Of a DNA stretch of 64,000 nt, positions 29,639-38,883 are shown piece after piece. Source of the stretch: Microbulbifer pacificus (GTDB taxonomy: Bacteria > Pseudomonadota > Gammaproteobacteria > Pseudomonadales > Cellvibrionaceae); contig NZ_PREV01000026.1 of NCBI RefSeq assembly GCF_002959965.1, positions 782,501 through 846,500 of the forward strand, given 5' to 3'. The notes beneath the pieces are model-generated. The model was not told the DNA's origin, made no database searches, and saw only the letters and a program-made list of their open reading frames with translations. A program made the translations under genes and the position numbers. Each line of letters opens with the position of its first letter. Position 1 is the first letter of the stretch.

Positions 29639-30079
29639 CTAGTTGACCGAGGCCACTTCGAGAATTTTTACATGGAAGAACACCGTCTGCCCCGCGAGTG
29701 GATGATTGAAATCTACCTCCACTTCGTCTTCACCGATCTCGCGAATAATCCCCGGAAGCTCTCCGCTGCCGTTATCAAAGGAGACCACGAGCCCCTCCTC
29801 CAGCTGCATATCGGGTGAGAATGTATCCCGACGCACGGTCTGGATATTGGCGGGATTACGCTGACCGAAAGCCGCTTCCGGCGGAATCTCGATTTCCGCT
29901 TCATCACCGGTTTTCAGCCCGAACAGAGCCTGCTCAAAGCCTGGCAGCAGGTTGCCATCGCCGACAATAAAGGTGGCGGGGTCGCCGTCGAAATTGGAAT
30001 CAATCTCTGCGCCGTCATCCAGCTTGAGACTGAAGTGCAGGGTGACGCGGCTGTGCTCGCCGATAACATTGTTGCTCAT
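29639..30079 (-). CDS. fkpB: FKBP-type peptidyl-prolyl cis-trans isomerase (SlpA/FkpB)
   Basis: 146 aa, the usual SlpA length. An FKBP domain is interrupted by an IF chaperone insertion, like SlyD but without its metal-binding His-rich tail. Motifs seen include GLKTGDEAEIEIPPEAAFG (about 55-73) and VDFNHPLAGQTVFF. It is a cytoplasmic folding helper. It lies in the conserved lspA-fkpB-ispH order, 47 nt after lspA. Confidence 0.93.
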   Translation of the reverse strand: MSNNVIGEHSRVTLHFSLKLDDGAEIDSNFDGDPATFIVGDGNLLPGFEQALFGLKTGDEAEIEIPPEAAFGQRNPANIQTVRRDTFSPDMQLEEGLVVSFDNGSGELPGIIREIGEDEVEVDFNHPLAGQTVFFHVKILEVASVN

Positions 30080-30126
30080 ACTACTGCTCTAAAAGGTACT
30101 GCCCTAGTTGGTACCGCTCTGAAACC

Positions 30127-30663
30127 TTACACTTCCGCGCCATTCTTGCCGGTTTTTTCTTCGCCTTTGTCTTTGAAAAACAACAGTTCGATGACCAGCA
30201 TGGCGGCGCCGACGGAGATGGCCATGTCGGCCACATTAAATACGGGAAAATGCCAACTGCCGTAATACACGGAAATAAAATCGCGCACATAACCGAGCAG
30301 CATGCGATCCCACAGATTACCCAGCGCACCACCGAGAATCAGCGCCAGTGCGGTGGGCTCCCAGCGTTTTGTGGCCGGCAACCGCTTGATCCACATCACC
30401 ACTACGGTGCTGAAAATCAGCGCGATGGCGCCGAAAAACCAGCGCTGCCAGCCGCCGGCATCAGCGAGGAAGCTGAACGCGGCACCGTAATTTTCCGCAT
30501 AGGTAAACTGCAACAAACCGGGAATGATCTGCAGGGCGGGACCGTACATGAAACGTTCCACTGCCCACACTTTGGTGGCGATATCCACCAGAATCACCAG
30601 CAGCGCCAGCAGGTACCAGCGCCACGGGTGCTGTATTGCCTTGAGCCCAACAAAATTAGGCAT
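30127..30663 (-). CDS. lspA: Lipoprotein signal peptidase (signal peptidase II)
   Basis: 178 aa, four-helix inner-membrane aspartyl protease that cleaves prolipoproteins before the lipidated Cys. The two catalytic aspartates are in the family segments [16 protein letters not shown] and FNVADMAI. The ATG at 30663 begins the usual N-terminus and overlaps the ileS 3' end by 8 nt, implying coupling. BamD encoded nearby is one expected client. Confidence 0.95.
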   Translation of the reverse strand: MPNFVGLKAIQHPWRWYLLALLVILVDIATKVWAVERFMYGPALQIIPGLLQFTYAENYGAAFSFLADAGGWQRWFFGAIALIFSTVVVMWIKRLPATKRWEPTALALILGGALGNLWDRMLLGYVRDFISVYYGSWHFPVFNVADMAISVGAAMLVIELLFFKDKGEEKTGKNGAEV

Positions 30664-33460
30664 AGTGGCGCACCTCGCCATCACCGCTCACGTTATCCAC
30701 GCAGCGACCGCAAAGCTCCGGGTGCTCGCGGTTGTGGCCCACATCCTCGCGGTAGTGCCAGCAGCGGCCGCACTTGGGCGCATCTACCTTGTGCACCGCC
30801 ACTCGCAATCCGGCGAGTTCGGTTTTCTCGGCGCCGGCGGCGTCGGTGAGAGGCTGCACAGACGTCGAAGAGCAGATCAGGACGAAGCGCAGTTCGTCTT
30901 TAAGTGCTTCCAGTTTCTGTTGCAGTGTTTCATCCGCAAACAGGGTGACGGAGGCCTGCAGTGAACCACCGATGTTGCCGGCCGCGCGCTGCTCTTCGAG
31001 CACCTTGTTCACCGCTGTTTTCACATCGGCAATGGCATCCCAGAATTCCGCATCCATGACGACGTCCCGGGGCAGCTCGGGGAATTCATGCCATTCGGCC
31101 AGCATCACACTGTCTTCACGGTTGCCGGGGATAAACTGCCACAGCTCTTCCGCGGTGAAGCTCAGAATCGGAGCAACCCAGCGCACGAACGCCTGCACGA
31201 TATGGTACAGCGCGGTTTGCGCTGAGCGGCGGGCGACGCTGTCGGCCTGGGTGGTGTACTGGCGATCCTTGATGATATCGAGATAAAAACCACCCATTTC
31301 CACCACGCAGAAGTTGTGCAGTTTCTGGTAGATCTGATGGAACTGGTAGCGATCGTAGGCCGCGATGATTTCAGCCTGCAGTTTCGCCGCCTGCTCGATA
31401 GCCCAGCGGTCCAGCGCCAGCAGTTCGTCCACCGGCAGCAGATCTTTCGCGGGATCAAAACCGGCGAGGTTGGACAGGAAGAAGCGCGCGGTATTGCGCA
31501 GGCGGCGATAGGAGTCCGCGGTGCGCTTCAGGATTTCGTCGGATACCCCCATCTCGCCGCTGAAGTCGGTAGCGGCCACCCATAAACGCAGCACGTCCGC
31601 GCCCAGCTTGTTGATCACATCCTGCGGCGCCACTACGTTGCCGATGGACTTAGACATCTTTCGGCCCTGGGCATCTACGGTAAAGCCATGGGTCAATACC
31701 TGCCGGTAGGGTGCACAGTCATTAATGGCGATGGAGGTCTTCAGCGAGGACTGGAACCAGCCGCGGTGCTGGTCGGAGCCTTCCAGATACAGATCCGCCG
31801 GGAAACGCAGAGCCTCGCGACGTTTCAGCACCGCATGATGGGTCACACCGGAATCGAACCATACGTCGAGAGTATCGGTAACTTTCTGGTAGTTGTCCGC
31901 GTCGTCCCCCAACAGCTCTTTGGCATCCAGCTCAAACCACACATCCATGCCCGCCTTTTCCACCTGCTGCGCGACTTTTTCCATCAGCGCCGGGGTGTCG
32001 GGATGAATTTCCTGGGTCTCTTTGTGCACAAACAATGCAATGGGCACACCCCAGGTGCGCTGACGGGAAATGCACCAGTCAGGGCTCGCATTCAGCATCG
32101 AGTCAATGCGCGCCTTGCCCCAGCCGGGAACCCACTGCACCTCATCCGCCGCTTTCTGCGCATGATCCAACAGGTCATTTTGCTGCATGCTGATAAACCA
32201 CTGCGGGGTAGCGCGGTAGATCAGCGGGGTTTTGGTGCGCCAGCAGTGTGGATAGCTGTGTACCAGCTTGCTCTGGTGTAGCAGCGCGCCTTTCTCTTTC
32301 AGCAGATCGACAATCTTTTCGTCCACCTTGTACACATGTTCGCCGGCAACCAGCGGTGCAGTGTCACGGTACACGCCGTTGTCATCGACATAATTCAGTG
32401 TATCGATGCCGTAACGCTTACCCACATTGAAGTCGTCCGGGCCGTGGTCTGGCGCGGTGTGCACGCAGCCGGTACCGGCGTCGGTGGTAACGTGGTCGCC
32501 GAGGATGATCGGCAACTCTTTATCGTAGAAAGGATGCTTGATTTTCAGGTGCTCCAGCGCCGCGCCGCGGATGCGGCCGACCACGGAACCTTCAAGGCCC
32601 GCCTGCGCCAGTACGGCCTCTTTCAGCGCTTCCGCCAGCAACAGGCGCTTGCCGCCTACCTGTACCACCACGTATTCCAGTTCACCATTGACGGAAACCG
32701 CCTGTGAAGATGGCAGGGTCCAGGGAGTAGTAGTCCAGATCACTACGGAGAGAGGACCTTCACCGGCGTGACCGCCAGCGGCGTCGGCAATAGCGAGCGC
32801 GGTTTCTTCGGTCGCCGGGTAATTCACATAGATGGAATAGGAGGTTTTATCCTGGTACTCCACTTCTGCTTCCGCCAGTGCGGAACCGCCCACCACACTC
32901 CAGTACACGGGTTTGAAGCCACGGGAGAGGTGACCGTTCTTCACGACGCCAGCGAGGGCGCGGATGATGTCGGCTTCAAACTCGAAGTCCATGGTGCGAT
33001 AGGGATTTTCCCAGTCGCCGAACACACCGAGACGGATGAAATCTTTCTTCTGCCCGTCCACCTGTTTCGCGGCGTATTCGCGGCACTTCTGGCGGAAGGT
33101 TTTGTGGTCCACCTTGGTGCCGGCCTTGCCGACTTTCTGCTCCACTTTGTGTTCGATGGGCAGGCCGTGGCAGTCCCAGCCGGGCACGTAGGGGGCATCC
33201 AGACCGCTCAGGGTTTTGGATTTGACGATGATGTCTTTGAGAATTTTATTGACCGAATGACCGATATGAATATCGCCGTTGGCGTAGGGAGGGCCATCGT
33301 GCAGGATAAACTGTTCGCGACCAGCGCGGGCCTCGCGAATTTTTTCGTAGAGCTTGCCTTCTTGCCATTGCTTCAGAATTTCCGGTTCCCGGCTCGGCAG
33401 ATTGCCGCGCATGGGGAAGTCGGTTTCGGGCAGATTCAGGGTCGCTTTGTAGTCGGTCAT
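30656..33460 (-). CDS. ileS: Isoleucyl-tRNA synthetase
   Basis: 934 aa class I synthetase. The HIGH motif is in NGDIHIGHS (near 65), the KMSKS loop is [10 protein letters not shown], and the CP1 editing domain lies between. A C-terminal zinc site (CGRCWHYR ... CGRC) is intact. It is normally cotranscribed with ribF upstream. Here 432 nt holding a repeat doublet separate them. lspA overlaps its end. Confidence 0.98.
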   Translation of the reverse strand: MTDYKATLNLPETDFPMRGNLPSREPEILKQWQEGKLYEKIREARAGREQFILHDGPPYANGDIHIGHSVNKILKDIIVKSKTLSGLDAPYVPGWDCHGLPIEHKVEQKVGKAGTKVDHKTFRQKCREYAAKQVDGQKKDFIRLGVFGDWENPYRTMDFEFEADIIRALAGVVKNGHLSRGFKPVYWSVVGGSALAEAEVEYQDKTSYSIYVNYPATEETALAIADAAGGHAGEGPLSVVIWTTTPWTLPSSQAVSVNGELEYVVVQVGGKRLLLAEALKEAVLAQAGLEGSVVGRIRGAALEHLKIKHPFYDKELPIILGDHVTTDAGTGCVHTAPDHGPDDFNVGKRYGIDTLNYVDDNGVYRDTAPLVAGEHVYKVDEKIVDLLKEKGALLHQSKLVHSYPHCWRTKTPLIYRATPQWFISMQQNDLLDHAQKAADEVQWVPGWGKARIDSMLNASPDWCISRQRTWGVPIALFVHKETQEIHPDTPALMEKVAQQVEKAGMDVWFELDAKELLGDDADNYQKVTDTLDVWFDSGVTHHAVLKRREALRFPADLYLEGSDQHRGWFQSSLKTSIAINDCAPYRQVLTHGFTVDAQGRKMSKSIGNVVAPQDVINKLGADVLRLWVAATDFSGEMGVSDEILKRTADSYRRLRNTARFFLSNLAGFDPAKDLLPVDELLALDRWAIEQAAKLQAEIIAAYDRYQFHQIYQKLHNFCVVEMGGFYLDIIKDRQYTTQADSVARRSAQTALYHIVQAFVRWVAPILSFTAEELWQFIPGNREDSVMLAEWHEFPELPRDVVMDAEFWDAIADVKTAVNKVLEEQRAAGNIGGSLQASVTLFADETLQQKLEALKDELRFVLICSSTSVQPLTDAAGAEKTELAGLRVAVHKVDAPKCGRCWHYREDVGHNREHPELCGRCVDNVSGDGEVRHYA

Positions 33461-33553
33461 TGGTTATCTACTTCGGTTGTAGCGCTAAAACAATTCATCG
33501 GTCGTTCACTGAACTTCGAAACCCACGGGCTTACGAAGCGCAGAACTAAAAAT

Positions 33554-33674
33554 CTAAGCCGGAGTGCTGGGGATCAGGTTTCAAAACCGTCGGCGACATG
33601 GACGTCGCCGACGGAGCTTACAGGGATGTACTTGCAGCGTTTTTGAAACCTGATCCCCAGTGCTCCGGCGCCAC
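33554..33674 (-). repeat. 121-nt structured interspersed repeat, copy C
   Basis: Inverted orientation and the most diverged of the five close copies. The plus-strand loops are ATGGAC (33598-33603) and AGGGAT (33622-33627). The arms CCGGAGCACTGGGGATCAGG and their partner pair except at the conserved CA/CA position. The CCTTCGC terminal box is degenerate (GGCTTA). Confidence 0.85.
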
Positions 33675-33730
33675 CGGACTAACTACAGAGCTCTGATCTC
33701 AGGCTCCGGGGTACCTGCTCGGCCAGTTCG

Positions 33731-33852
33731 GTGGCGGCAGAGCACCGGGTACGGGTTTTCAGGACCGCTGTGAATACGTCCCTGTACGCTGCGTCGGCAA
33801 CATCCCTGTTGCCGACGCTCCTGAAAACCCGTACCCGGTGCTCTGCCTTCGC
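33731..33852 (+). repeat. 122-nt structured interspersed repeat, copy D
   Basis: GTGGCGG to CCTTCGC. The 27-nt arms are perfectly complementary, with no CA/CA mismatch. The 54-nt core is identical to copy E. Loops GTCCCT (33778-33783) and ATCCCT (33802-33807) read AGGGAC and AGGGAU on the minus strand, the direction of ribF and ileS. Confidence 0.9.
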
Positions 33853-33892
33853 ATCTGGGATTTGTGCCATTCGGATGCGAAGGAGTAATTTT

Positions 33893-34870
33893 TTAACTGG
33901 GTTTGCCGTTGGCAAACCACGCTTTCGCGTTTTCTATGTCTTCAGCGATTTTTTGTTTGAGGATATCCAGGGACTCAAATTTTACTTCATCGCGCAACTT
34001 GTGGTGGAAAGTGACGGCGATTTCGCGGCCGTACAGGTCGCCGCTGAAATCGAACAGGTGCACTTCCAATAATGGCTTTGCACCCTCGCCTTCCACCGTC
34101 GGGCGGAAGCCCACATTGGCCACGCCGGCCACTTCCATGCAACTGCCGCTCATCGGGCTGCCGTTGGTGCGCTTCGCGCTGACGGTGTACACGCCCACTA
34201 ACGGTGAGCGGTAGCGATGCAAACGCACATTCGCCGTGGGCGCGCCCAGCTGACGCCCGAGAGCGCGGCCGCGGGCCACCAGGCCGGTGATTCTGTAGGG
34301 TTTGCCCAGCAACTGTTCCGCCAGCGCAAAGTCCGCGTTCTGCAGGGCCTCGCGGATGCGGGTGCTACTCACGCGTTCACCGGCGATTTCCAGTGTCGCC
34401 GTGTCTTCGACGCTGAAGCCCGCATTTTCACCGGACGTTTGCAACAGCGCATAGTCGCCGCTGCGGTCGCAGCCGAAACGGAAATCATCACCGACAACCA
34501 GGTGGCGTACGCCGAGGCCATCCACCAGTACCTGCTGGATGAACGCTTCCGCACTCAGATGGCGCAACCGCTCGTTGAACTGCAGGCACAACACGCGGTC
34601 CACACCGGCAGCGAACAGCGCCAGCACTTTCTCCTTGAAACGCATCAGCCGCGCCGGTGCTTTTTCACCGGAGAAGTACTCATGGGGCTGAGGCTCAAAG
34701 ATGATGGCCACAGAGGGCAGATTGCGCTCCGCCGCACGCGCCCGCAGCTGGGTAATGATGGCCTGGTGGCCCAGGTGCACGCCATCGAATGAACCGATGG
34801 TCGCCACACATTCCCGGTGTCGCGGCCGCAGGTTGTGCAACCCGCGAATCAGTTCCCGTTGCTCGGTCAC
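33893..34870 (-). CDS. ribF: Bifunctional riboflavin kinase / FAD synthetase
   Basis: 325 aa. The N-terminal FMN adenylyltransferase domain has the nucleotidyl-transferase motif GSFDGVHLGHQ (near 27) and SSTRIREAL. The C-terminal riboflavin kinase domain has GRALGRQLGAPTANV (about 203-217). It makes FMN and FAD. The start is GTG. It is followed on the same strand by the repeat doublet and then ileS. No FMN riboswitch is expected or seen. Confidence 0.95.
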   Translation of the reverse strand: MTEQRELIRGLHNLRPRHRECVATIGSFDGVHLGHQAIITQLRARAAERNLPSVAIIFEPQPHEYFSGEKAPARLMRFKEKVLALFAAGVDRVLCLQFNERLRHLSAEAFIQQVLVDGLGVRHLVVGDDFRFGCDRSGDYALLQTSGENAGFSVEDTATLEIAGERVSSTRIREALQNADFALAEQLLGKPYRITGLVARGRALGRQLGAPTANVRLHRYRSPLVGVYTVSAKRTNGSPMSGSCMEVAGVANVGFRPTVEGEGAKPLLEVHLFDFSGDLYGREIAVTFHHKLRDEVKFESLDILKQKIAEDIENAKAWFANGKPS

Positions 34871-34967
34871 AGTGCTTCACCCACCCTTCTGCTTACCCTG
34901 GCTCGCCCTTGCAAAATCAAGCGGCGCAGTATAACGGATTTGCCCGCCTTCTGGGGATTTCGGTCAA

Positions 34968-36650
34968 TCATGAGGTCGCGCGGAAATGTCGCGGGCGCAG
35001 GCCACTGGCCAGTAACACCAGGCCGTAGGTGGCGCCACCAGCGGCTACCACTACCCCCATACGCCAGGCGCGCTCCCACCAGGGCCACAAGTGCCACTCT
35101 GGCCAATAGTGGAGGATGCCCAGCAACACCGCGGCCATGGCGAGATTGGCCATCAGCAGGCGGGTTAGGAATCCGCGCCAACCGGCTTCCGGCGCATAAA
35201 CACCGCCCTCGCGGAGGCCCCGGTAGAGTAGAAAGGCATTGATGGCCGCCTGGCCGGCGGTGGCCGCGGCGAGCCCCATATGGCCGAGCTTGAAGTAAAT
35301 ATGCAGGGGAATCACGAACAGCAGGCTCAGCACCATCTTCGAGGCAATGGCGATCAGGCCAAACTTCACCGGCGTTACCGTGTCCTGGCGCGCGAAGTAG
35401 CCGGGTGCCAGCACCTTGATCAGCATGAAAAACAGCAATCCGAAGGTATAGGCACGCAGTGACCAGGCCGCCATATCCATATCCCGCGGGGTCATATTGC
35501 CACGCTGGAACAGTACCGTAAGCAGCGGCTCCGCCAGTACGAAAAGCGCCACCGCCGCGGGCACGGCGATCAAACTGACGCAGCGCAGGGCCCAGTCGAT
35601 GGTGTGGCGGAACTTTTTCGGATCGCCCCCCGCATGCTGCCGGGACAGATTTGGCAATATCACGGTAGCGACCGCCACCCCAAATACCCCCAGGGGCAAC
35701 TCGACCAGGCGGTCAGAGAAATAGAGCCAAGTAACGGAGCCGGTGGGCAGGAAGGAGGCCAGAACTGTATCCAACACCAGGCTGATCTGGGTGACCGAGA
35801 CGCCAAATATCGCCGGCGCCATCAGCCGCAGAATCTTGCGCACCCCCGGGTACTGCCAGTCCCATTTGGGGCGCGGCAGCAACCCCTCCCGCATCAAAAA
35901 CGGAATCTGGAACAGTAACTGCGCCACACCCGCGGCGAGCACACCCCAGGCAAGTGCCATCACCTGAGGTTCGAACCAGCCCGCAGCGATGGTGGCAGCT
36001 GCAATCAACACCAGATTCAGCAGGATTGGCGTCAGCGCGGGTATCGCGAAGCGGTCAAAACTGTTCAGCATCGCCCCGGCAAAACCGGTCAGCGAGATCA
36101 GCATCAGATACGGAAAAGTAATGCGCAGCATCTCGGTGGCCAGGGCAAACTTTGCCGGCTCACTGCCGCCCCACCACCAACCAAAGGCGAAGACCCCGGC
36201 GACAAGCGGGGCGCACAGAACGCCAAACAGAGTCACCAGCAATAAGGTGCCACCGAGGGCGCCGGCTACCCGGTCATTCAGTTCGCGCACCGCGGCGATG
36301 CCACCTTTTGTACGATATTCCGCCAACACCGGCACAAAAGCCTGCGAGAAAGCGCCCTCGGCAAATAGCCGGCGGAAGAAATTGGGGATTTTAAATGCCA
36401 CAAAAAATGCGTCCGCGGCATCACTGGCGCCGGTGAGCCCTGCCAATACGATATCCCGCGCCAACCCCATGACCCGTGACAACAGTGTGGCGCCCCCCAC
36501 CACCGACGTACCGCGCAGCAACCCCCGATGGGAGCTACCTTTCTTTGCCTGTGAATCGGGAGTTTGTGAATCGGAGACCGCGCCCTCGGGAGCATGGCGC
36601 TCCTGGGAAGTCGACCTGGACTGTTCCTGCTCGGGCGAAGGTGCTGCCAC
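34968..36650 (-). CDS. murJ: Lipid II flippase MurJ
   Basis: 560 aa with about 14 membrane helices, MOP superfamily. It exports the peptidoglycan precursor lipid II across the inner membrane. The family N-terminal helix (TSVVGGATLLSRVMGLARD) starts near residue 48. It is preceded by an unusually long hydrophilic extension rich in Ser, Glu and Gln. The GTG at 36650 has AGGGA just before it. I find no good later start before the first helix, so the extension seems real. It is 97 nt upstream of ribF. Confidence 0.93.
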   Translation of the reverse strand: MAAPSPEQEQSRSTSQERHAPEGAVSDSQTPDSQAKKGSSHRGLLRGTSVVGGATLLSRVMGLARDIVLAGLTGASDAADAFFVAFKIPNFFRRLFAEGAFSQAFVPVLAEYRTKGGIAAVRELNDRVAGALGGTLLLVTLFGVLCAPLVAGVFAFGWWWGGSEPAKFALATEMLRITFPYLMLISLTGFAGAMLNSFDRFAIPALTPILLNLVLIAAATIAAGWFEPQVMALAWGVLAAGVAQLLFQIPFLMREGLLPRPKWDWQYPGVRKILRLMAPAIFGVSVTQISLVLDTVLASFLPTGSVTWLYFSDRLVELPLGVFGVAVATVILPNLSRQHAGGDPKKFRHTIDWALRCVSLIAVPAAVALFVLAEPLLTVLFQRGNMTPRDMDMAAWSLRAYTFGLLFFMLIKVLAPGYFARQDTVTPVKFGLIAIASKMVLSLLFVIPLHIYFKLGHMGLAAATAGQAAINAFLLYRGLREGGVYAPEAGWRGFLTRLLMANLAMAAVLLGILHYWPEWHLWPWWERAWRMGVVVAAGGATYGLVLLASGLRPRHFRATS

Positions 36651-36850
36651 GTCCCTGATTCCTGATGATCGCCGCCAAATACGGCCTGTAGATTGAAACT
36701 AGATGGAAAATAATGGGCGGCAAGTCTACCTCAAACCAGTACTGCGGCGACATGCTCCTTGCGCGCCCTACGATTGGCGCGATACGGAACTATACTCAGT
36801 TTAAGCCGTTGCCGAGCCGCAGGGAGTGGCGGCCACAGAGGAGAGACGGA

Positions 36851-36991
36851 ATGACCATAAACGCACTGATTATCGCGCTGATCCTGGCGGTACTGCTGTA
36901 TGCGGTTGTCGCCATGGGGCCGCGCCCCCAGCGGGTACGGGTACGTATCGACCAGACCCGCGACAGCCGCTACCGGCGACGGATGGAATGA
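36851..36991 (+). CDS. Small single-helix membrane protein (46 aa)
   Basis: ATG with a strong SD (GAGGAGAG) eight bases upstream. Residues 1-21 form a hydrophobic helix (TINALIIALILAVLLYAVVA), followed by a very Arg-rich tail (PRPQRVRVRIDQTRDSRYRR), the topology of a small inner-membrane protein with its tail inside. I do not recognise a family. It lies between divergent murJ and pdsO, 204 nt before pdsO. Confidence 0.5.
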   Translation: MTINALIIALILAVLLYAVVAMGPRPQRVRVRIDQTRDSRYRRRME

Positions 36992-37195
36992 CTACCCGGC
37001 AATCTTTGCGGAGACTGAACTGAATCACAGGGCAAACGGCCACAATTCGCCATAATTGCTGCGCTATTTGCCCCACTGGCGCCACGCCAGTGCCTCCTTG
37101 CGGGGTTTAAATGACACTCAACCGAGACGGAAACACCAACCCGATCGGCACCGAAGAGCAGTCATCAAAAACCCGAAATCGCAAGGAACACGATC

Positions 37196-37918
37196 ATGAA
37201 AAAGATGTTGTTGGCAGTAACCCTGAGCAGTCTGGCCCTGAACAGCTTCGCCGCGCCCGAGGCCGCCAAAAACACCGAGAAGAAATTTCAGGGCTCAGCC
37301 CTGACCCCGGCCAAACAGGCCACTGTATTTACCGGCGCCGCAGTTGCGGGCGCTGCCGTAGGTGGCCCGGTCGGTTTCATTGCCGGCGCCCTCGGCGGAG
37401 CCTGGCTGGGCGAACAGATCAAGCAAGCAGAAGAGGCCGACATGCTCGCAACACAACTGACTGCACAACTGACTGAAAGCCGCGCGGAGCTGGGCAACCT
37501 GGCACAGCAACTGGACGCGGCACAGCTGTCCGCCAACGATGCCCGCCAGCTGGCACTGGAAAGTCTGGAGTTCCAGATGCTGTTCACTACTGGCGACGAC
37601 CAACTGCAGGAAGCGCAGGAACAACAGGTTGCCGCGATGGCCGACTTCCTCAACCGCCACCCGCAGCTGCAGGTTTTGCTCGAAGGCCACTCCGATCCCC
37701 GCGGCAGCGACGGTTACAACAACGTACTCTCCGATCAGCGCGCTCTCAGCGTGCAGCGCGCCCTGGAAGCCTATGGCGTGGCGCCTGAGCGCATCGAGCG
37801 CCGCGCTCTCGGCGCCAGCCGCTCCAAGGCACTGAAGGGCGATCTCGACGCCTACGCCCTCGAGCGCCGTGTGGATATCCACTTTGGCGCGCCGGAATCC
37901 ACGGCCGGCACCTTCTGA
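37196..37918 (+). CDS. pdsO: Sortase-system-associated OmpA-like protein PdsO
   Basis: 240 aa. A signal peptide (1-19) precedes a glycine-zipper hydrophobic hairpin (about 46-72, GAAVAGAAVGGPVGFIAGAL). A Gln/Leu-rich helical stretch (80-120) leads to a C-terminal OmpA peptidoglycan-binding domain (LEGHSDPRGSDGYNNVLSDQ, 160s). This layout, together with the following regulator and kinase, matches the OmpA-like member of the proteobacterial dedicated sortase system. A perfect terminator follows, so it is transcribed apart from pdsR-pdsS. The neighbours, not the OmpA domain alone, drive the specific name. Confidence 0.75.
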   Translation: MKKMLLAVTLSSLALNSFAAPEAAKNTEKKFQGSALTPAKQATVFTGAAVAGAAVGGPVGFIAGALGGAWLGEQIKQAEEADMLATQLTAQLTESRAELGNLAQQLDAAQLSANDARQLALESLEFQMLFTTGDDQLQEAQEQQVAAMADFLNRHPQLQVLLEGHSDPRGSDGYNNVLSDQRALSVQRALEAYGVAPERIERRALGASRSKALKGDLDAYALERRVDIHFGAPESTAGTF

Positions 37919-38047
37919 CGCACGTCCCATCGGTCGCCGTTCCACAAAAGCGGCGGCCGGCTGGCTTCCACCGGTGAGTGAAAACCGGTCAGTTTCCTCG
38001 CGGCCTCGCCGCAATGCTCCGTAAGCAACCCTGTAAGACGTAACCTT

Positions 38048-38077
38048 GCGCGCGGCCAAAACGCCGCGCGCTTTTTT
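38048..38077 (+). terminator. Terminator after pdsO
   Basis: GCGCGCGGC and GCCGCGCGC pair perfectly around a six-base loop, followed by six T residues. Confidence 0.92.
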
Positions 38078-38174
38078 ATATCCCGTATTGTTTTGCCAGT
38101 AACCCCATTGTTCGGGCATGATTTTCCGCCACATTCCAACAAAGAACCGGTGCCGGAGTCTTGCGAGAAGCCCT

Positions 38175-38873
38175 ATGAACAGCCCTACCATCGCCATCGT
38201 CGAAGATGAAATCGCCATCGCCGAGAACTATCGCGATGCCCTGCGCCGCACCGGTTACCAGGTTCAGCTCTACCACACCCGCCCGGAGGCGCTGGCTGCA
38301 TTCCAGCAGCGACTGCCGGACCTGGCGGTCATCGATGTGGGCCTTGGCGCTGAGATCGAGGGGGGATTTGACCTGTGCCGGGAGCTGCGCGCCATGGCTC
38401 CCACCCTGCCGATCCTGTTCCTGACCGCGCGGGACTCGGAACTGGACATCATTTCCGGCCTGCGCCTCGGCGCGGATGACTATCTCACCAAGGACATATC
38501 CCTGCCGCATATGCAGGCACGCATCAGCGCCCTGCTGCGCCGGGTGAGTATTCTGCAGTCCAAAAGCGACGATAGCGAAGTTCTCACCCAGGGCGACCTG
38601 GCACTGGACGTTTCGCGCCTGCACTGCCACTGGAAAGGGGAAATGGTGGATCTTACGGTGACCGAGTTCTGGATCGTACACGCGCTCGCCAAGCGCCCCG
38701 GGCACGTGAAGAGCCGGACCCAGCTGATGGAAGCCGCGCGGGTAGTGCTGGACGACAACACCATCACGTCCCACGTGAAACGCATCCGCCGCAAGTTCCA
38801 GGCGATCGACCCCAGCTTCGACGCCATTGGCACCGCCTACGGCATGGGCTACCGCTGGCAGGCAGCGGCATAA
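38175..38873 (+). CDS. pdsR: Sortase-system response regulator PdsR (OmpR family)
   Basis: 232 aa. Receiver domain with phospho-acceptor D54 (AVIDVGLG) and the LTARDSE segment, then an OmpR/PhoB winged helix (LTVTEFWIVHALAKRPGHV ... SHVKRIRRKF). The family is the regulator of the marine-type dedicated sortase system. The ATG at 38175, with GAGAAG upstream, gives the receiver its usual N-terminus. The kinase gene starts 10 nt later, so the pair is coupled. Confidence 0.82.
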   Translation: MNSPTIAIVEDEIAIAENYRDALRRTGYQVQLYHTRPEALAAFQQRLPDLAVIDVGLGAEIEGGFDLCRELRAMAPTLPILFLTARDSELDIISGLRLGADDYLTKDISLPHMQARISALLRRVSILQSKSDDSEVLTQGDLALDVSRLHCHWKGEMVDLTVTEFWIVHALAKRPGHVKSRTQLMEAARVVLDDNTITSHVKRIRRKFQAIDPSFDAIGTAYGMGYRWQAAA

Positions 38874-38883
38874 GAGAAAGCAC

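Larger units (their letters stand above)
33461..33892. other. Intergenic region holding the second repeat doublet
   Basis: Between ribF and ileS, genes that usually sit close together. It contains repeat copies C and D. It also holds a linking inverted repeat GCCACCGGACT (33670-33680) / AGTTCGGTGGC (33725-33735), and a hairpin CCTTCGCATC (33846-33855) / GATGCGAAGG (33874-33883) directly beside the ribF stop. No separate gene is supported. Confidence 0.75.

Noticed and set aside
33893..34967. FMN riboswitch near ribF
   Set aside because: The 97-nt gap upstream of ribF is too short for one and shows none of its conserved elements.
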